From contig JAVBNO010000028.1 of NCBI GenBank assembly GCA_031551485.1, positions 1 to 48,059 of the forward strand: DNA of 48,059 nucleotides, written 5' to 3'. The stretch's first letter is position 1. Every line of letters begins with the position of its first letter. A model generated the notes under the pieces. That model saw only the letters and a program-made list of their open reading frames with translations. It was not told the DNA's origin and ran no database searches. The position numbers and the translations under genes were made by a program. Of the stretch, positions 30,429 through 39,554 are shown in pieces. Source of the DNA: JAVBNO01 sp031551485 (GTDB lineage Bacteria; Bacillota; Clostridia; Oscillospirales; Ruminococcaceae).

Positions 30429-31238
30429 TTAGTCCTCGTTCCACGGGCGGATGTCCGGCGCCGTGGGCATATGCAGGTGTTTTAAAACGTTGGCATAAAC
30501 CGCTTTGTCCCCCGATGTATACACGGTAAAGCCGCCCTTTTGTCCATTGGCCAGCAAGTGATTCTGCGCTAACAGTCGCTCCACCTCGGCCGCCTGCGCG
30601 TCCGCCGGATCAATGAAACGAACGCCCGGCGCCGCTTTCGCAAATAAATCGGCCACAATGGGGTAATGGGTACACCCCAAAATGATATCATGCACAGGAT
30701 GCCCTGTTTGCACACCCTCCACACAGACGGCTATCTCCGCCGCCATAGCGTCACTTTCAAAATTTCCGCTGTCCACAAACGCCGCCAGCGTCCGGCTGCC
30801 CCACCCGTGCACCTTTGTACCGGGGGCATATTCCTCAATGCGCTTTTGATAACTTTGGGTCTCGGTCGTAAACACGGTGGCGATTACGCCCACTGTATGG
30901 ACGCCCTCACCCGCCACCTGCCGGGCGGTCGGAGTAATGATGTCTACAATGGGAAAGCGATAATCGGCGGCCAGCTTTTGGACAAGCACCGAAATTGTGT
31001 TGCAGGCGATGGCGACCATTTTCACATCCCGCCGCGCAAAAAAATCCAGCATCCGTTTGGTAAGGACAACAATCTCTTCTTCACTGCGGTTGCCATAGGG
31101 ACAATTTGCATTGTCGCCCAGGTAGACAAGGCACTCGTCAGGCAACCGGTTCAGCAACGCTTTGGCCACCGTTAACCCGCCCACACCGGTGTCTAAAACG
31201 CCAATTTCTCTTGTAGCTTTGTTCATGAATATATCCAT
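30429..31238 (-). CDS. murI: Glutamate racemase
   Basis: Makes D-glutamate for peptidoglycan. The 269 residues show IGVLDTGVGGLTVAKAL (catalytic-side Asp), YLGDNANCPYGNRS, the two catalytic cysteines in IACNTIS and LGCTHYP, and a C-terminal domain. The ATG at 31238 follows GGAAAGGTGA. It heads a five-gene operon murI, fumarase alpha and beta, aroE, aroK. Confidence 0.95.
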   Translation of the reverse strand: MDIFMNKATREIGVLDTGVGGLTVAKALLNRLPDECLVYLGDNANCPYGNRSEEEIVVLTKRMLDFFARRDVKMVAIACNTISVLVQKLAADYRFPIVDIITPTARQVAGEGVHTVGVIATVFTTETQSYQKRIEEYAPGTKVHGWGSRTLAAFVDSGNFESDAMAAEIAVCVEGVQTGHPVHDIILGCTHYPIVADLFAKAAPGVRFIDPADAQAAEVERLLAQNHLLANGQKGGFTVYTSGDKAVYANVLKHLHMPTAPDIRPWNED

Positions 31239-31295
31239 ATTGGTCTCTTCACCTTTCCGGCTGATCATGGCAGACAATCCGTAACTCTGCTGTAT

Positions 31296-31324
31296 ATTTT
31301 ACTGTAAACCCGCGGCAAAAGCAA
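31296..31324 (-). promoter_or_regulatory. Promoter of the murI operon
   Basis: Minus strand: -35 TTGCTT (31324-31319), 17-bp spacer, -10 TAAAAT (31301-31296), about 60 bases before murI. Confidence 0.7.
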
Positions 31325-31454
31325 GGTTAATCCCCTGTGAAACCCTGCCCGGCCCGTGATATGAAGAGCAAAATTCACGTACTCCAGCATGATAACGGCG
31401 GATGAAGGAAGCGCCGTTTAACATAGGGTTCCTTTTTGCTTTCGGGCGCATAGA
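31325..31454. other. Intergenic spacer before the collagen gene
   Basis: No convincing gene, RNA or terminator was found. A minus-strand open frame crosses 31375-31611 but has no ribosome site and no recognisable protein features. Confidence 0.45.
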
Positions 31455-31607
31455 ATGCAAGTGTATGATCATTCATTTTTGAGAAAACAGCAAAGCGCGT
31501 CAGGCTTTTGGGCCCGGATAAATGCCTCCAACGGGATGTGTTGCCCTTGTCACCAAATTGTGAACCAAAACATAAAATGTAAAATGCAAGTGTACTAACG
31601 CTCATTT
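31455..31607 (+). repeat. Two copies of a spaced motif upstream of the collagen gene
   Basis: ATGCAAGTGTA-N7-TCATTT occurs at 31455-31478 and at 31584-31607, exactly 129 bp apart with identical internal spacing and different N7 content. The second copy ends 32 bases before the start codon. The fixed spacing suggests recognition sites for one factor or a promoter-like element. Confidence 0.6.
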
Positions 31608-31639
31608 GCAAATTTTAAATATAAAGGATTGTCACAATT

Positions 31640-32809
31640 ATGTATGATTGCAAAGCAAATTCATCTTGTGGCAGCGACAATTCCTTCGATCATATGAAGG
31701 TTTATAAAGGCGCATGTCCTCCCGAACCTTTGTGCTGCATGACATGCTGCAGAGGTCCGCGTGGCCCAATGGGTCCTATGGGCCCAATGGGTCCTATAGG
31801 ACCAATGGGTTTTACGGGGCCAATGGGCCCAATGGGTCCTATGGGGCCGATGGGTCCTGCAGGTGTTGACGGCGCTACCGGTCCGATGGGTCCTGTCGGT
31901 CCAATGGGTCTGCCCGGCCCTACCGGCCCTGCAGGACCGGTAGGCGCTACCGGTCCAATAGGTCCTGCCGGCCCTGCAGGGCCGGTAGGTGCTACTGGTC
32001 CAATGGGCCCGGCGGGTGCTGTTGGCGCCACTGGCCCAATGGGCCCGGCGGGTGCTGACGGCGCCACCGGGCCACTGGGTCCCGGGGGTCCTCGTGGCGC
32101 CACCGGCCCACAGGGGCCGGCGGGTGCTGACGGCGCCACTGGCCCACCGGGTCCAGAGGGTCCTGTCGGCCCGACCGGTCCACAGGGTCCGGCGGGTGCT
32201 GACGGCGCCACTGGCCCAACGGGTCCAGCGGGTCCTACCGGCGCCACCGGCCCACAGGGTCCAGAGGGTCCCCAGGGTCCTGCCGGCCCGGCCGGTCCTA
32301 CGCTGGGTGGAATTATGCCATTCTCCAGCGGTATGTCAGCCACAGACTTCATTGTGGTCACCGGAAGCACACCTTCCCACCACGCTGTGGGCTTTGGCGC
32401 TTCTGTCTCCATGAGTTTTGATGGCACCAATATCGTTGCCGATGGTCCCACGGGCTATCCGGAGTTGATTGTGCCACGCGCTGCCACCCTGAGTGATATC
32501 GACGCCAACTACAGCACAATTGCAGCTGCTACACTTGGCACCGCCACCGTCACTCTGACGTTCCAACTGTATCGTGCCATCAGCGACACTACGTTTGCTC
32601 CCATTTCGGGTACAGCGATCGTTTTGTCTCCGGCAATGACGGGCAACGTGCCCATTGGCCAACAGCTCAACGGTGCCTTGCACGGGCTGGATATCCCCCT
32701 GGTCGCGGGTGACCGTATCCTCGCGGTTGTGTCTGACACCCAGGCAGGTGCCTCTGCCACGCCAGTTACAATTGACGGAATGCTAAATGCGTCGATCGCA
32801 CTGAAGTAA
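31640..32809 (+). CDS. Collagen-like exosporium protein, BclB type
   Basis: A 389-residue surface protein without a signal peptide. The N-terminus (1-38) has seven cysteines (4, 10, 26, 32, 33, 36, 37), likely for cross-linking or anchoring. Residues 39-230 are 64 uninterrupted Gly-X-Y triplets, first rich in GPM, later in GATGP and GADGATGP, whose threonines are possible glycosylation sites as in BclA. The C-terminal domain (231-389, LGGIMPFSSGMSATD to the GFGASVS region and onward) matches the BclB-related globular head that trimerises such fibres. In Bacillus these proteins form the hair-like nap of the exosporium. AAGGA lies 11 bases before the ATG. Confidence 0.88.
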   Translation: MYDCKANSSCGSDNSFDHMKVYKGACPPEPLCCMTCCRGPRGPMGPMGPMGPIGPMGFTGPMGPMGPMGPMGPAGVDGATGPMGPVGPMGLPGPTGPAGPVGATGPIGPAGPAGPVGATGPMGPAGAVGATGPMGPAGADGATGPLGPGGPRGATGPQGPAGADGATGPPGPEGPVGPTGPQGPAGADGATGPTGPAGPTGATGPQGPEGPQGPAGPAGPTLGGIMPFSSGMSATDFIVVTGSTPSHHAVGFGASVSMSFDGTNIVADGPTGYPELIVPRAATLSDIDANYSTIAAATLGTATVTLTFQLYRAISDTTFAPISGTAIVLSPAMTGNVPIGQQLNGALHGLDIPLVAGDRILAVVSDTQAGASATPVTIDGMLNASIALK

Positions 32810-32877
32810 AAAGTAAGACGTTCATTCAATTCGCCATTCACATTTCGGCGGCACTCCAAAAAAGCTGCTCTATAGAT

Positions 32878-32910
32878 GACGCCCCCCATGTTTCGCACCT
32901 GGGGGGCGTC
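32878..32910. terminator. Terminator-like hairpin between convergent genes
   Basis: GACGCCCCCCA (32878-32888) pairs with TGGGGGGCGTC (32900-32910) around an 11-nt loop. T runs are lacking on both sides, but position and strength fit termination of the collagen gene and of the EamA gene. Confidence 0.65.
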
Positions 32911-32930
32911 AGCCTTTGCCCTGCCATACA

Positions 32931-33818
32931 TCATGAATTGGATATTGTTGGCCTCAGCCGGCGTCCAAAAAGTTCATGAAAGAGTGTAGACCCTAAAATT
33001 AAAAACGCGCCGACAAATTGCCACAACCCCAGGCGTTCCTGTAAAAACCACGCCGAAAGCAAGATGGCTGTCACCGGATCGATATAACTGAGCACGGCCA
33101 CAGTCTGCGCTTTCAAGCTGTGCACCCCGGAAAAATAAAACCAAAACGCCAACCCCGTATACACAATGCCCAAAACAAAAATTAAAATGACGGTTTTGCT
33201 GTCCACCGCCAAGCCTCCAAAATCCCCATTCAACATCCCATAGGGTACAAGCACTAGGGCGGCAATGCCCAGCTGCACCATGGTCGCATCTAAAGAAGAA
33301 ATGTCCTTCAGCAATTTGTTGACAAGGGTGAGGGTGGCATAGGACAGCGCTGCCCCAATGCCAAATCCTATGCCGATGGCTTCCCCCATCTGCGTCGTCT
33401 GTGACAAGCCCACGCCTGATACCAACACCATGCCGAAAAGCGCCAACAGCACACACAGACCTTTCAGCGGGGTAATGGGTTCTTTCAGAATAACACAAGA
33501 CATCAGCACCAAAAACACCGGCGCCAAATAATAGCTCAGCGTCGCCACCGAAATGCTGGTGTGGCGGTATGCCTCAAATAAAAATATCCAGTTGATACCC
33601 AAGGCAATGCCGGAAAACACAAGAGGCACCGCATTGGCGCGGAGGGCGGCAAGCGAAACCCGCTTGCCCGTTGCCCACCCCAGCCCCCACAAAAAGAACA
33701 TGCCAATGATCCCCCGCCAGACGGCGATGACGCTGGATGGCAGTGTCAGCTGCCGGATCAAAAGGCCCATGCTTCCAAAGATCAGCATGGCCGCTACAAT
33801 TTGCAACTTGGCTTTCAC
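32931..33818 (-). CDS. EamA/DMT-superfamily transporter
   Basis: A 295-residue inner-membrane protein with about ten hydrophobic segments in two EamA repeats (roughly 4-137 and 150-285). Characteristic features are SVIAVWRGIIGMFFLWG near the first repeat, YYLAPVFLVLMSCVILKEPI and the second-repeat LSYIDPVTAILLSAWFLQERL motif. These transporters export or import metabolites such as amino acids; the substrate cannot be read from sequence. It has its own promoter at 33849-33877. Confidence 0.9.
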   Translation of the reverse strand: MKAKLQIVAAMLIFGSMGLLIRQLTLPSSVIAVWRGIIGMFFLWGLGWATGKRVSLAALRANAVPLVFSGIALGINWIFLFEAYRHTSISVATLSYYLAPVFLVLMSCVILKEPITPLKGLCVLLALFGMVLVSGVGLSQTTQMGEAIGIGFGIGAALSYATLTLVNKLLKDISSLDATMVQLGIAALVLVPYGMLNGDFGGLAVDSKTVILIFVLGIVYTGLAFWFYFSGVHSLKAQTVAVLSYIDPVTAILLSAWFLQERLGLWQFVGAFLILGSTLFHELFGRRLRPTISNS

Positions 33819-33848
33819 TGTCTCACCCCTTTAGCCCGGCTTGCTGTC

Positions 33849-33877
33849 ATTATACCTTAAAATGCCTTTGTTGGGAA
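33849..33877 (-). promoter_or_regulatory. Promoter of the EamA transporter gene
   Basis: Minus strand: perfect -10 TATAAT (33854-33849), 17-bp spacer, weak -35 TTCCCA (33877-33872). Confidence 0.65.
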
Positions 33878-34027
33878 TAAAAGAGCCACCCAAAAATACG
33901 CGCAAAAAAGGCGGACCGACCGGCCACGCCTTTCAAATTGCCACCCCGGCTCAACAAAAGCATATCGCCGCCACATGGGCGACGGCTTAGCTGTATACCC
34001 GCGGCTTGGCTGATACAAGGCAAAATA

Positions 34028-34798
34028 TTAGGGGGCAATCATTAAATCAATGCCCATATCCAGCGCTTTGGCCCGTATGCTTTCAGGCACATCGCTGTCG
34101 GCAATAATGCAGTCCACTTCTGAAATGCTGCCAAAGATGCAAAGAAATGTCCGATTGAACTTAGTCGAGTCGGCCAGCACAATGCATTGGTTGGCTGCCG
34201 CCATCATAGACCGCTTTATCTGGCTTTCGAACATATTGGCCGTTGTCAGCCCCACCAGAAAATCCACGCCGTTTACCCCAATAAACGCTTTATCCACCCG
34301 CACGCTGCGCAGCGAGGCCTCGGCAATGGCGCCAATGGAACTGTATAAGTTGCGCCGAACATTGCCCCCAATGTGAATAATCTCCACATGCTGGCATCCG
34401 CATAAAATCTCCACCGCTTTAAAAGAATTGGTCACAACCGTAAGGTTCCGTTTTTGCCCGTCACAAATTTCCCGGGCCAATTGGATGCAAGTGGAAGAAG
34501 AATCCATCATAATGGAACTGCCGTCGGTTAACGTTTGGTAAGCCATTTTGGCAATGGCTTTCTTTTTGTCCACATTCAGCCCTTCCAGCTGGTCTCTGTT
34601 GGGTTCTACCGCCGTAAGTGTGCGGATGATGGCGCCGCCATGGGTCTTGTGCAAAAGGCCCATTTCATCCAATTCGCGCAAATCCCGCCGGATGGTCACC
34701 TCGGATATGCCCATGCGCGCGCTGAGATCGGATACTTTTGCCGAATTCTCTTTGCGAATGATCTCCAAAATATGATTTTTTCGTACCTCCGGGATCAT
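34028..34798 (-). CDS. DeoR/GlpR-family transcriptional regulator
   Basis: A 256-residue repressor of the sugar-phosphate-responsive DeoR family. The N-terminal winged HTH (about 5-57) reads RKNHILEIIRKENSAKVSDL then GISEVTIRRDLRELDEMGLL, followed by the DeoRC sensor domain (MDSSSTCIQLAREI, VVTNSFKAVEIL, GGNVRRNLYSSIG, DKAFIGVNGVD). The start at ATG 34798 (MIPEVRK) follows GGGG and gives the family length. A longer version from 34879 is excluded because that ATG lies between the -10 box and the transcription start. The regulated genes are not adjacent by obvious function. Confidence 0.9.
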   Translation of the reverse strand: MIPEVRKNHILEIIRKENSAKVSDLSARMGISEVTIRRDLRELDEMGLLHKTHGGAIIRTLTAVEPNRDQLEGLNVDKKKAIAKMAYQTLTDGSSIMMDSSSTCIQLAREICDGQKRNLTVVTNSFKAVEILCGCQHVEIIHIGGNVRRNLYSSIGAIAEASLRSVRVDKAFIGVNGVDFLVGLTTANMFESQIKRSMMAAANQCIVLADSTKFNRTFLCIFGSISEVDCIIADSDVPESIRAKALDMGIDLMIAP

Positions 34799-34879
34799 AC
34801 TACCCCAGCCTTCCTGGAAATGGTTCATCAAGGGATAAGCCATTCCTTCGTTTGAAAAATCAAATGGTTCCGTAGTCAT

Positions 34880-34907
34880 ATTATATAAAGTTATATTTTT
34901 TAGTCAA
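34880..34907 (-). promoter_or_regulatory. Promoter of the DeoR gene
   Basis: Minus strand: -35 TTGACT (34907-34902), 16-bp spacer, -10 TATAAT (34885-34880). The rest of the gap to 35118 is AT-rich and shows no gene or clear terminator. Confidence 0.85.
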
Positions 34908-35118
34908 TGGTTTTTCCGTTTATTGCTTTCGATTTTGATTGTATTGTAATGATATTGTTCATTTTCGAAACGCATATCCCCAGAAAAAGAGCTCCTCGGC
35001 AAGGCAACGCCAAATATCAAGTAAAAGAATTGAAAGACAAATTGCCGGGTCTTTGTATATCGTGTGCTTGAAACCATCTCTGCTTTGCGATCGCCTACCT
35101 TCAAAAAGGCATTTGGAG

Positions 35119-38100
35119 TCATTCCACACTTTTAAGCGCTTCCACCATGTCGATGCGGTCCAGCGTGCGGTTGGTGATGATATTGACAATCAGGGCAAAG
35201 CTGAAAGAAATGACCGCGCTTAGGACATAGCTGATGGGATAAACCGTCACAGCAAAATAGAGGGACGGCATTTTCAAAGCCGCGGTCAACAGGCCGCTGA
35301 TCATTCTGCCCACAGGCAATCCTAAAACAATGCCCATCAGCGTCAGAATCAGCGTCTCTTTGTTGACATAGGCGTGGACTTCGCTGTCAAAGAAGCCCAG
35401 CACCTTAATGGTGGCCAGCTCCCGCTGCCGCTCTGATATATTGGTGTTGGAAAGCGTAAACAGCACCACAAAAGCCAACCCGGCGGCCAAAAGGGTAAGG
35501 ACATATACCACCGAATTAATCAGCGTAAAGTTGCCCGCAAAATCGGAGTTGGCCGCCTCGATGCTGATGGCGGAACGTATCATATCATGCTCTTTCAGTT
35601 GGTCGGTAAAGGCCCTTTGGTCGGCGACGACGTCGGAAAAATGTGCCAAAATGGCGTTGGGTTTAAAATCGCCGTACAAGCTTTTGTACAGTTCCTCGGT
35701 GATAAATACTGTATTGCCCAGGTAGTTTTTCACAATGGCCGACACATTGGCGTGGTATTGATCCAGCAACAGGTTTTGGATGACAATGTCGTCCCCCGGC
35801 CCTATCCCCAATATCTCCGAGGCGTTTTGGGTCAGCAGCACTCCTGTGGCGCCCAGCGTGGCCGGCTTTCCGTCCAGCCCGGTCAGGCTGATATAATCCC
35901 CCATCACGCCGCCGGTGGGTACAACCATTAACTGCACGCTTTCGCTTTCGCCTTTGGTGTTCAGCACCTTAATGTTTTCTACCTGCAGATTGATATAGTC
36001 CCGGGTCGCGCCGCCGGCTGTCACCAGCCCCACCAATTCGTCGTTGTCCTCACTGTCGGCCACTGCCATCAAGTCATAGCGGTAGATCTGCTCATATTGC
36101 TTGGGCCGCAGCCCCGTGACAGAATCTTTGATGGCAAATCCGGTCAGCACCAGGGCCGTACAACCCACAATGCCCCCCACCGTCATAAACAGCCGCTTTT
36201 TATAGCGGAACAGGTTGCGCATCGTCACCTTATTTAAAAAGGAAAGCCGGTTCCAAATCAAGGGGATTCGCTCCAGCAAAACCCGGGAGCCAGGCCGCGG
36301 CGCTTTGGGGCGCATGAGGGGCGCCGGCATTTGTTTGAGTTCGCTGCGGCAAGCCAGGGCGGTGGCCCCCACAATGCTGGCGGTGAACAGCACAGCCCCG
36401 CCAAGGCCAAGGGGCACGCTGAAACGATAGACCATATGAGGCACATTGTAAAGAAGCCCCAAAATGGAGAACAAAAAGCTGGGCAACGCCACAAAGCCCA
36501 AAAAGAACCCAAGGCAGCTGCCCAGCAGGCAGGCCAGAAATGAGTACAGCAGATATTTGCGGTAAATATCTTTGTCTCGCAGCCCCAACGCTTTATAAGT
36601 GCCAATCAGACCCCTGTCTTCCTCCACCATACGTGTCATGGTGGTAAGACTGATGAGGATGGCGACGGTAAGAAAGATGACGGGAAAGATATTGCCCACC
36701 GCCCCAATGGACTTCATGTCGTTTCTCATGCTGGAAAAACTATCCAGAGAATCCCGGTCCTGCACATACCATTCCGTCATATCAATATCGGCCAGTTCAG
36801 TATAGGCGTCGGCAATTTTCTGCTCCGCTTCCGCCTTTTTGTCCTGGTATTTTTCTTCATTGGCAATCAGCTCCGCCTGTCCCTCGGCCAGCTCCCGCTT
36901 GCCGTCGGCAATTTCGAGCCAGGCGTCGGCCAATTCTTTCAGCGCCTTGTCTTCCTCCTCGTTTAACTTCGCTTCACCTTCCCGCAAATCCTGCCAGCCT
37001 TGCAAAAGTTTGCTTCTGCCTTTTCGCCATTCGACCCAACCGGCAGCCAGCTCTTTTTTTCCCGCCTCCAACTGGGCCTCGCCCGCCGCCAATTCGGCTT
37101 CGGCGTCCGCCAGCTGCTGCAAAGCGGCCGCTTTTTGGGCGTTGTACAGCGCCTTTTGTCCATTCAGCGCCTGTTGCCCGCCGTTGACAATGCCCATTCC
37201 CAGCGCCGCTTCCACACAGTCCTGGGTCAGCGCGGTCAACATCGGATCGCCTGTCAGGGCAATGGCGGCATCCAAGGCCGCCTGCTCGGTGCCAGTGGCG
37301 GCTGCCACCTCCGCCGGATCGGGCGGACTTTGGGGATTGGCGGCGATAAGCCCTGCTGCCTTGGCGGCAGCGGCATTCACCAACGCGTTCCACTGGCTCT
37401 GCGGCCAGTTGGCGCCAAAAGCGCCCTGCAGCCCCTGTATGCCGGGGGTCAGCTGATTGAGTCCGTGATTCAGTTCGCCTTGCTTGGCATCCATCAGTTG
37501 CTCGGCGGCGGCAAAACCCGCTTCTGCCGTTTGCCTTTCCGCCGCCAGCTTTTGCTTGCCTTCCGCCAGCTTTTTGGCGTTGGCCGCAATTTCATCTTCC
37601 CCCGCCCACAGTTCCGCTTCCCCTGCGTCTAGTTCCTCTTGGGCGTCCCGCAGCTCCTGCCTGCCCTCTTCAATTTCTGCCCGGGCATCCGCCAGCTTTT
37701 GCAGCGCGTCCCTCTCTTCTTCTGTCAATGTGGCCTGGCCGTCAATGATATCCTGTTTGGCTTTCGCAACCTCCGCCCATGCGTCGGCGAACTTTTCGTC
37801 CGCTTCGGCAAATTTTTCGTCCATGGTGCCCCTGGCTTCCGCAATTTTATCAAGGGCTTTGTTCATGACCGCATGATAACGGGCTTCCTCCCGCTGGGAC
37901 TTGATTTGGGCTTCAATACGGTCAATCACATCCTGTATGGCTTTGTCATATTCCACCCCGTAACAGTCAAGCTCCTTGACCCCTTGCAAAAGCACATAGA
38001 CAGAGGTGTAAACCTCTGTGTCCACATCGGCAGAGGTGACAAAAAATGTGTAGTCGGCCGTGGTGGTGGACCGAAAGGATGTGTTATGTTTTTTGCTGCT

Positions 38101-38763
38101 GATATCCATGGGGTCCAGCACAATACCGGTAATCGTAAATGTGGCCCTGCGAAATGTGGGGCTCTCCTCTTTTTCCACTTCAATATCGGCATCCCAGTCG
38201 ATGTCGGTATCCAGTTTATCGTCATCACCCGCCACCGGCTCGTTTTTCTCCGGCAGCTCTTCCGCTTCTCCCCCTGTGCCGGCGCTCTCTTCGTTGTCCA
38301 GCACTTCTTCAATGGTCACATTGTCCCCAATTTGTTTGCCGGCCGCGTTCAGGTACGCTTGGGTGACGGCAATCTCGCCGGCGCGGGCAGGCAGCGCCCC
38401 CGCCAGCACATAGGGCATATTCATCCCCTGTGTGCTGAGCATAACGGCGTCGACGCTTTTACGGGCCCCCGCCACATGGGTGTACACTTTTTCATTATAG
38501 CCGCCGTCCACGGCCGCAATGCCGGCCACGCCGCCCAGTGCGTCCAAATCTTCGTCTGTCAGGCCCAGTGTCGAACGGACGCGAATGTCAAATAACCGCT
38601 GCTCGTCGTAAAACCGATCCGATGAATAATACATATCCTGAACGGCGGCGTAAATGCCCAACAATACGGTCATACCCAACGCCGTAATGACGGCGATGGA
38701 TATAAACCGTTTTTTGCTTTTGCGTATGCTCCGCCAAATGTCTTTGTTATATGCGCTCTTCAC
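35119..38763 (-). CDS. Large FtsX-domain ABC permease with coiled-coil ectodomain
   Basis: A 1,214-residue MacB/FtsX-type permease. One membrane segment lies near the N-terminus (about 18-40, FISIAVITALGMTVLLGIYA). An extracytoplasmic region with an acidic patch (about 158-208) follows, then a very long Ala/Glu/Lys/Leu-rich coiled coil (about 285-660). After this come FtsX domain 1 (hydrophobic segments near 690, 740-770, 790), another at about 855-875, and FtsX domain 2 (about 1082-1195). Such permeases drive export or transmit force across the membrane rather than import. GTG at 38763 is chosen over the preceding TTG for spacing from GAGTGGTGA; the gene nearly touches the ATPase gene. Confidence 0.9.
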   Translation of the reverse strand: MKSAYNKDIWRSIRKSKKRFISIAVITALGMTVLLGIYAAVQDMYYSSDRFYDEQRLFDIRVRSTLGLTDEDLDALGGVAGIAAVDGGYNEKVYTHVAGARKSVDAVMLSTQGMNMPYVLAGALPARAGEIAVTQAYLNAAGKQIGDNVTIEEVLDNEESAGTGGEAEELPEKNEPVAGDDDKLDTDIDWDADIEVEKEESPTFRRATFTITGIVLDPMDISSKKHNTSFRSTTTADYTFFVTSADVDTEVYTSVYVLLQGVKELDCYGVEYDKAIQDVIDRIEAQIKSQREEARYHAVMNKALDKIAEARGTMDEKFAEADEKFADAWAEVAKAKQDIIDGQATLTEEERDALQKLADARAEIEEGRQELRDAQEELDAGEAELWAGEDEIAANAKKLAEGKQKLAAERQTAEAGFAAAEQLMDAKQGELNHGLNQLTPGIQGLQGAFGANWPQSQWNALVNAAAAKAAGLIAANPQSPPDPAEVAAATGTEQAALDAAIALTGDPMLTALTQDCVEAALGMGIVNGGQQALNGQKALYNAQKAAALQQLADAEAELAAGEAQLEAGKKELAAGWVEWRKGRSKLLQGWQDLREGEAKLNEEEDKALKELADAWLEIADGKRELAEGQAELIANEEKYQDKKAEAEQKIADAYTELADIDMTEWYVQDRDSLDSFSSMRNDMKSIGAVGNIFPVIFLTVAILISLTTMTRMVEEDRGLIGTYKALGLRDKDIYRKYLLYSFLACLLGSCLGFFLGFVALPSFLFSILGLLYNVPHMVYRFSVPLGLGGAVLFTASIVGATALACRSELKQMPAPLMRPKAPRPGSRVLLERIPLIWNRLSFLNKVTMRNLFRYKKRLFMTVGGIVGCTALVLTGFAIKDSVTGLRPKQYEQIYRYDLMAVADSEDNDELVGLVTAGGATRDYINLQVENIKVLNTKGESESVQLMVVPTGGVMGDYISLTGLDGKPATLGATGVLLTQNASEILGIGPGDDIVIQNLLLDQYHANVSAIVKNYLGNTVFITEELYKSLYGDFKPNAILAHFSDVVADQRAFTDQLKEHDMIRSAISIEAANSDFAGNFTLINSVVYVLTLLAAGLAFVVLFTLSNTNISERQRELATIKVLGFFDSEVHAYVNKETLILTLMGIVLGLPVGRMISGLLTAALKMPSLYFAVTVYPISYVLSAVISFSFALIVNIITNRTLDRIDMVEALKSVE

Positions 38764-38769
38764 CAAGGT

Positions 38770-39471
38770 TCACCACTCGATCTCTGCAATGGGGGTGGGG
38801 TGGTCATTTTGCATCATACTCGTCACTTTGCCGCTTTTGAATTTGATGACCCGGTCCGCCATCGGCGCCAGTGCGGAGTTATGGGTAATAATCAGCACCG
38901 TAATTTTGTCCCGGCGGCAGGTGTCCTGCAAAAGCTGCAAAATTTGCTTGCCGGTGTTGTAGTCCAACGCGCCGGTGGGTTCGTCGCACAGCAATAACTT
39001 GGGATTTTTGGCAATGGCGCGGGCAATCGAGACCCGCTGCTGTTCACCGCCCGAAAGCTGGGCCGGAAAATTGTCTTTCCGCTCCCCAAGGCCCACATGT
39101 TCCAAAATCTCAGCCGCGTCCAGCGAATCTTTGCGAATTTGCGCCGCCATCTCCACGTTTTCCAGCGCCGTCAAATTGGGAACCAAATTATAAAACTGAA
39201 AGACAAAGCCAATATCCAGCCGGCGGTAATCCACAAGTTGCTTTTTGTTGTACTGGCCGACATGGTTGCCATCCACAATCACATCGCCACCGGAGGCGGT
39301 GTCCATCCCCCCCAATATATTCAGCGCTGTGGTCTTGCCCGCGCCCGAAGAACCAAGAATGACGGCCAGTTCCCCTTTTTCAATGGAAAAGCTGGCGCCG
39401 TCCAAAGCGCGGATGGCAGCCCCCTCCGTGTTGTACTCTTTGATGACATTGTTAAATTCAATGTATGCCAT
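38770..39471 (-). CDS. ABC transporter ATP-binding protein, MacB/LolD group
   Basis: A 233-residue ATPase partner of the adjacent permease. Walker A GSSGAGKTT (40-48), Q-loop VFQFYNLVPNLT, signature LSGGEQQRVSIARA, Walker B LLLCDEPTGALD and H-loop LIITHNSALA are all intact. Gap to the permease is 6 bases. A TetR-type regulator is divergent, typical of drug- or peptide-responsive efflux units. Confidence 0.95.
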   Translation of the reverse strand: MAYIEFNNVIKEYNTEGAAIRALDGASFSIEKGELAVILGSSGAGKTTALNILGGMDTASGGDVIVDGNHVGQYNKKQLVDYRRLDIGFVFQFYNLVPNLTALENVEMAAQIRKDSLDAAEILEHVGLGERKDNFPAQLSGGEQQRVSIARAIAKNPKLLLCDEPTGALDYNTGKQILQLLQDTCRRDKITVLIITHNSALAPMADRVIKFKSGKVTSMMQNDHPTPIAEIEW

Positions 39472-39554
39472 AATCCGCCTCCGTGGATGTTGTATTTGTC
39501 AAAAGGCAAATGGAATGCCCTATTAAACTGAGCTGTTCACAATTGGACATGGTG

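Noticed and set aside
31375..31611. 78-codon minus-strand frame before the collagen gene
   Set aside because: No start context or recognisable composition; it crosses the paired repeat elements.
31741..32309. Minisatellite or CRISPR-like repeat tract
   Set aside because: The 9-bp periodicity is codon-level Gly-X-Y repetition inside a single intact coding frame.
31702..32451. Long open frame on the minus strand across the collagen gene
   Set aside because: It reads as Gly/Pro-rich because GGN-CCN repeats are symmetric between strands. It has no ribosome site and ends with the repeat region.
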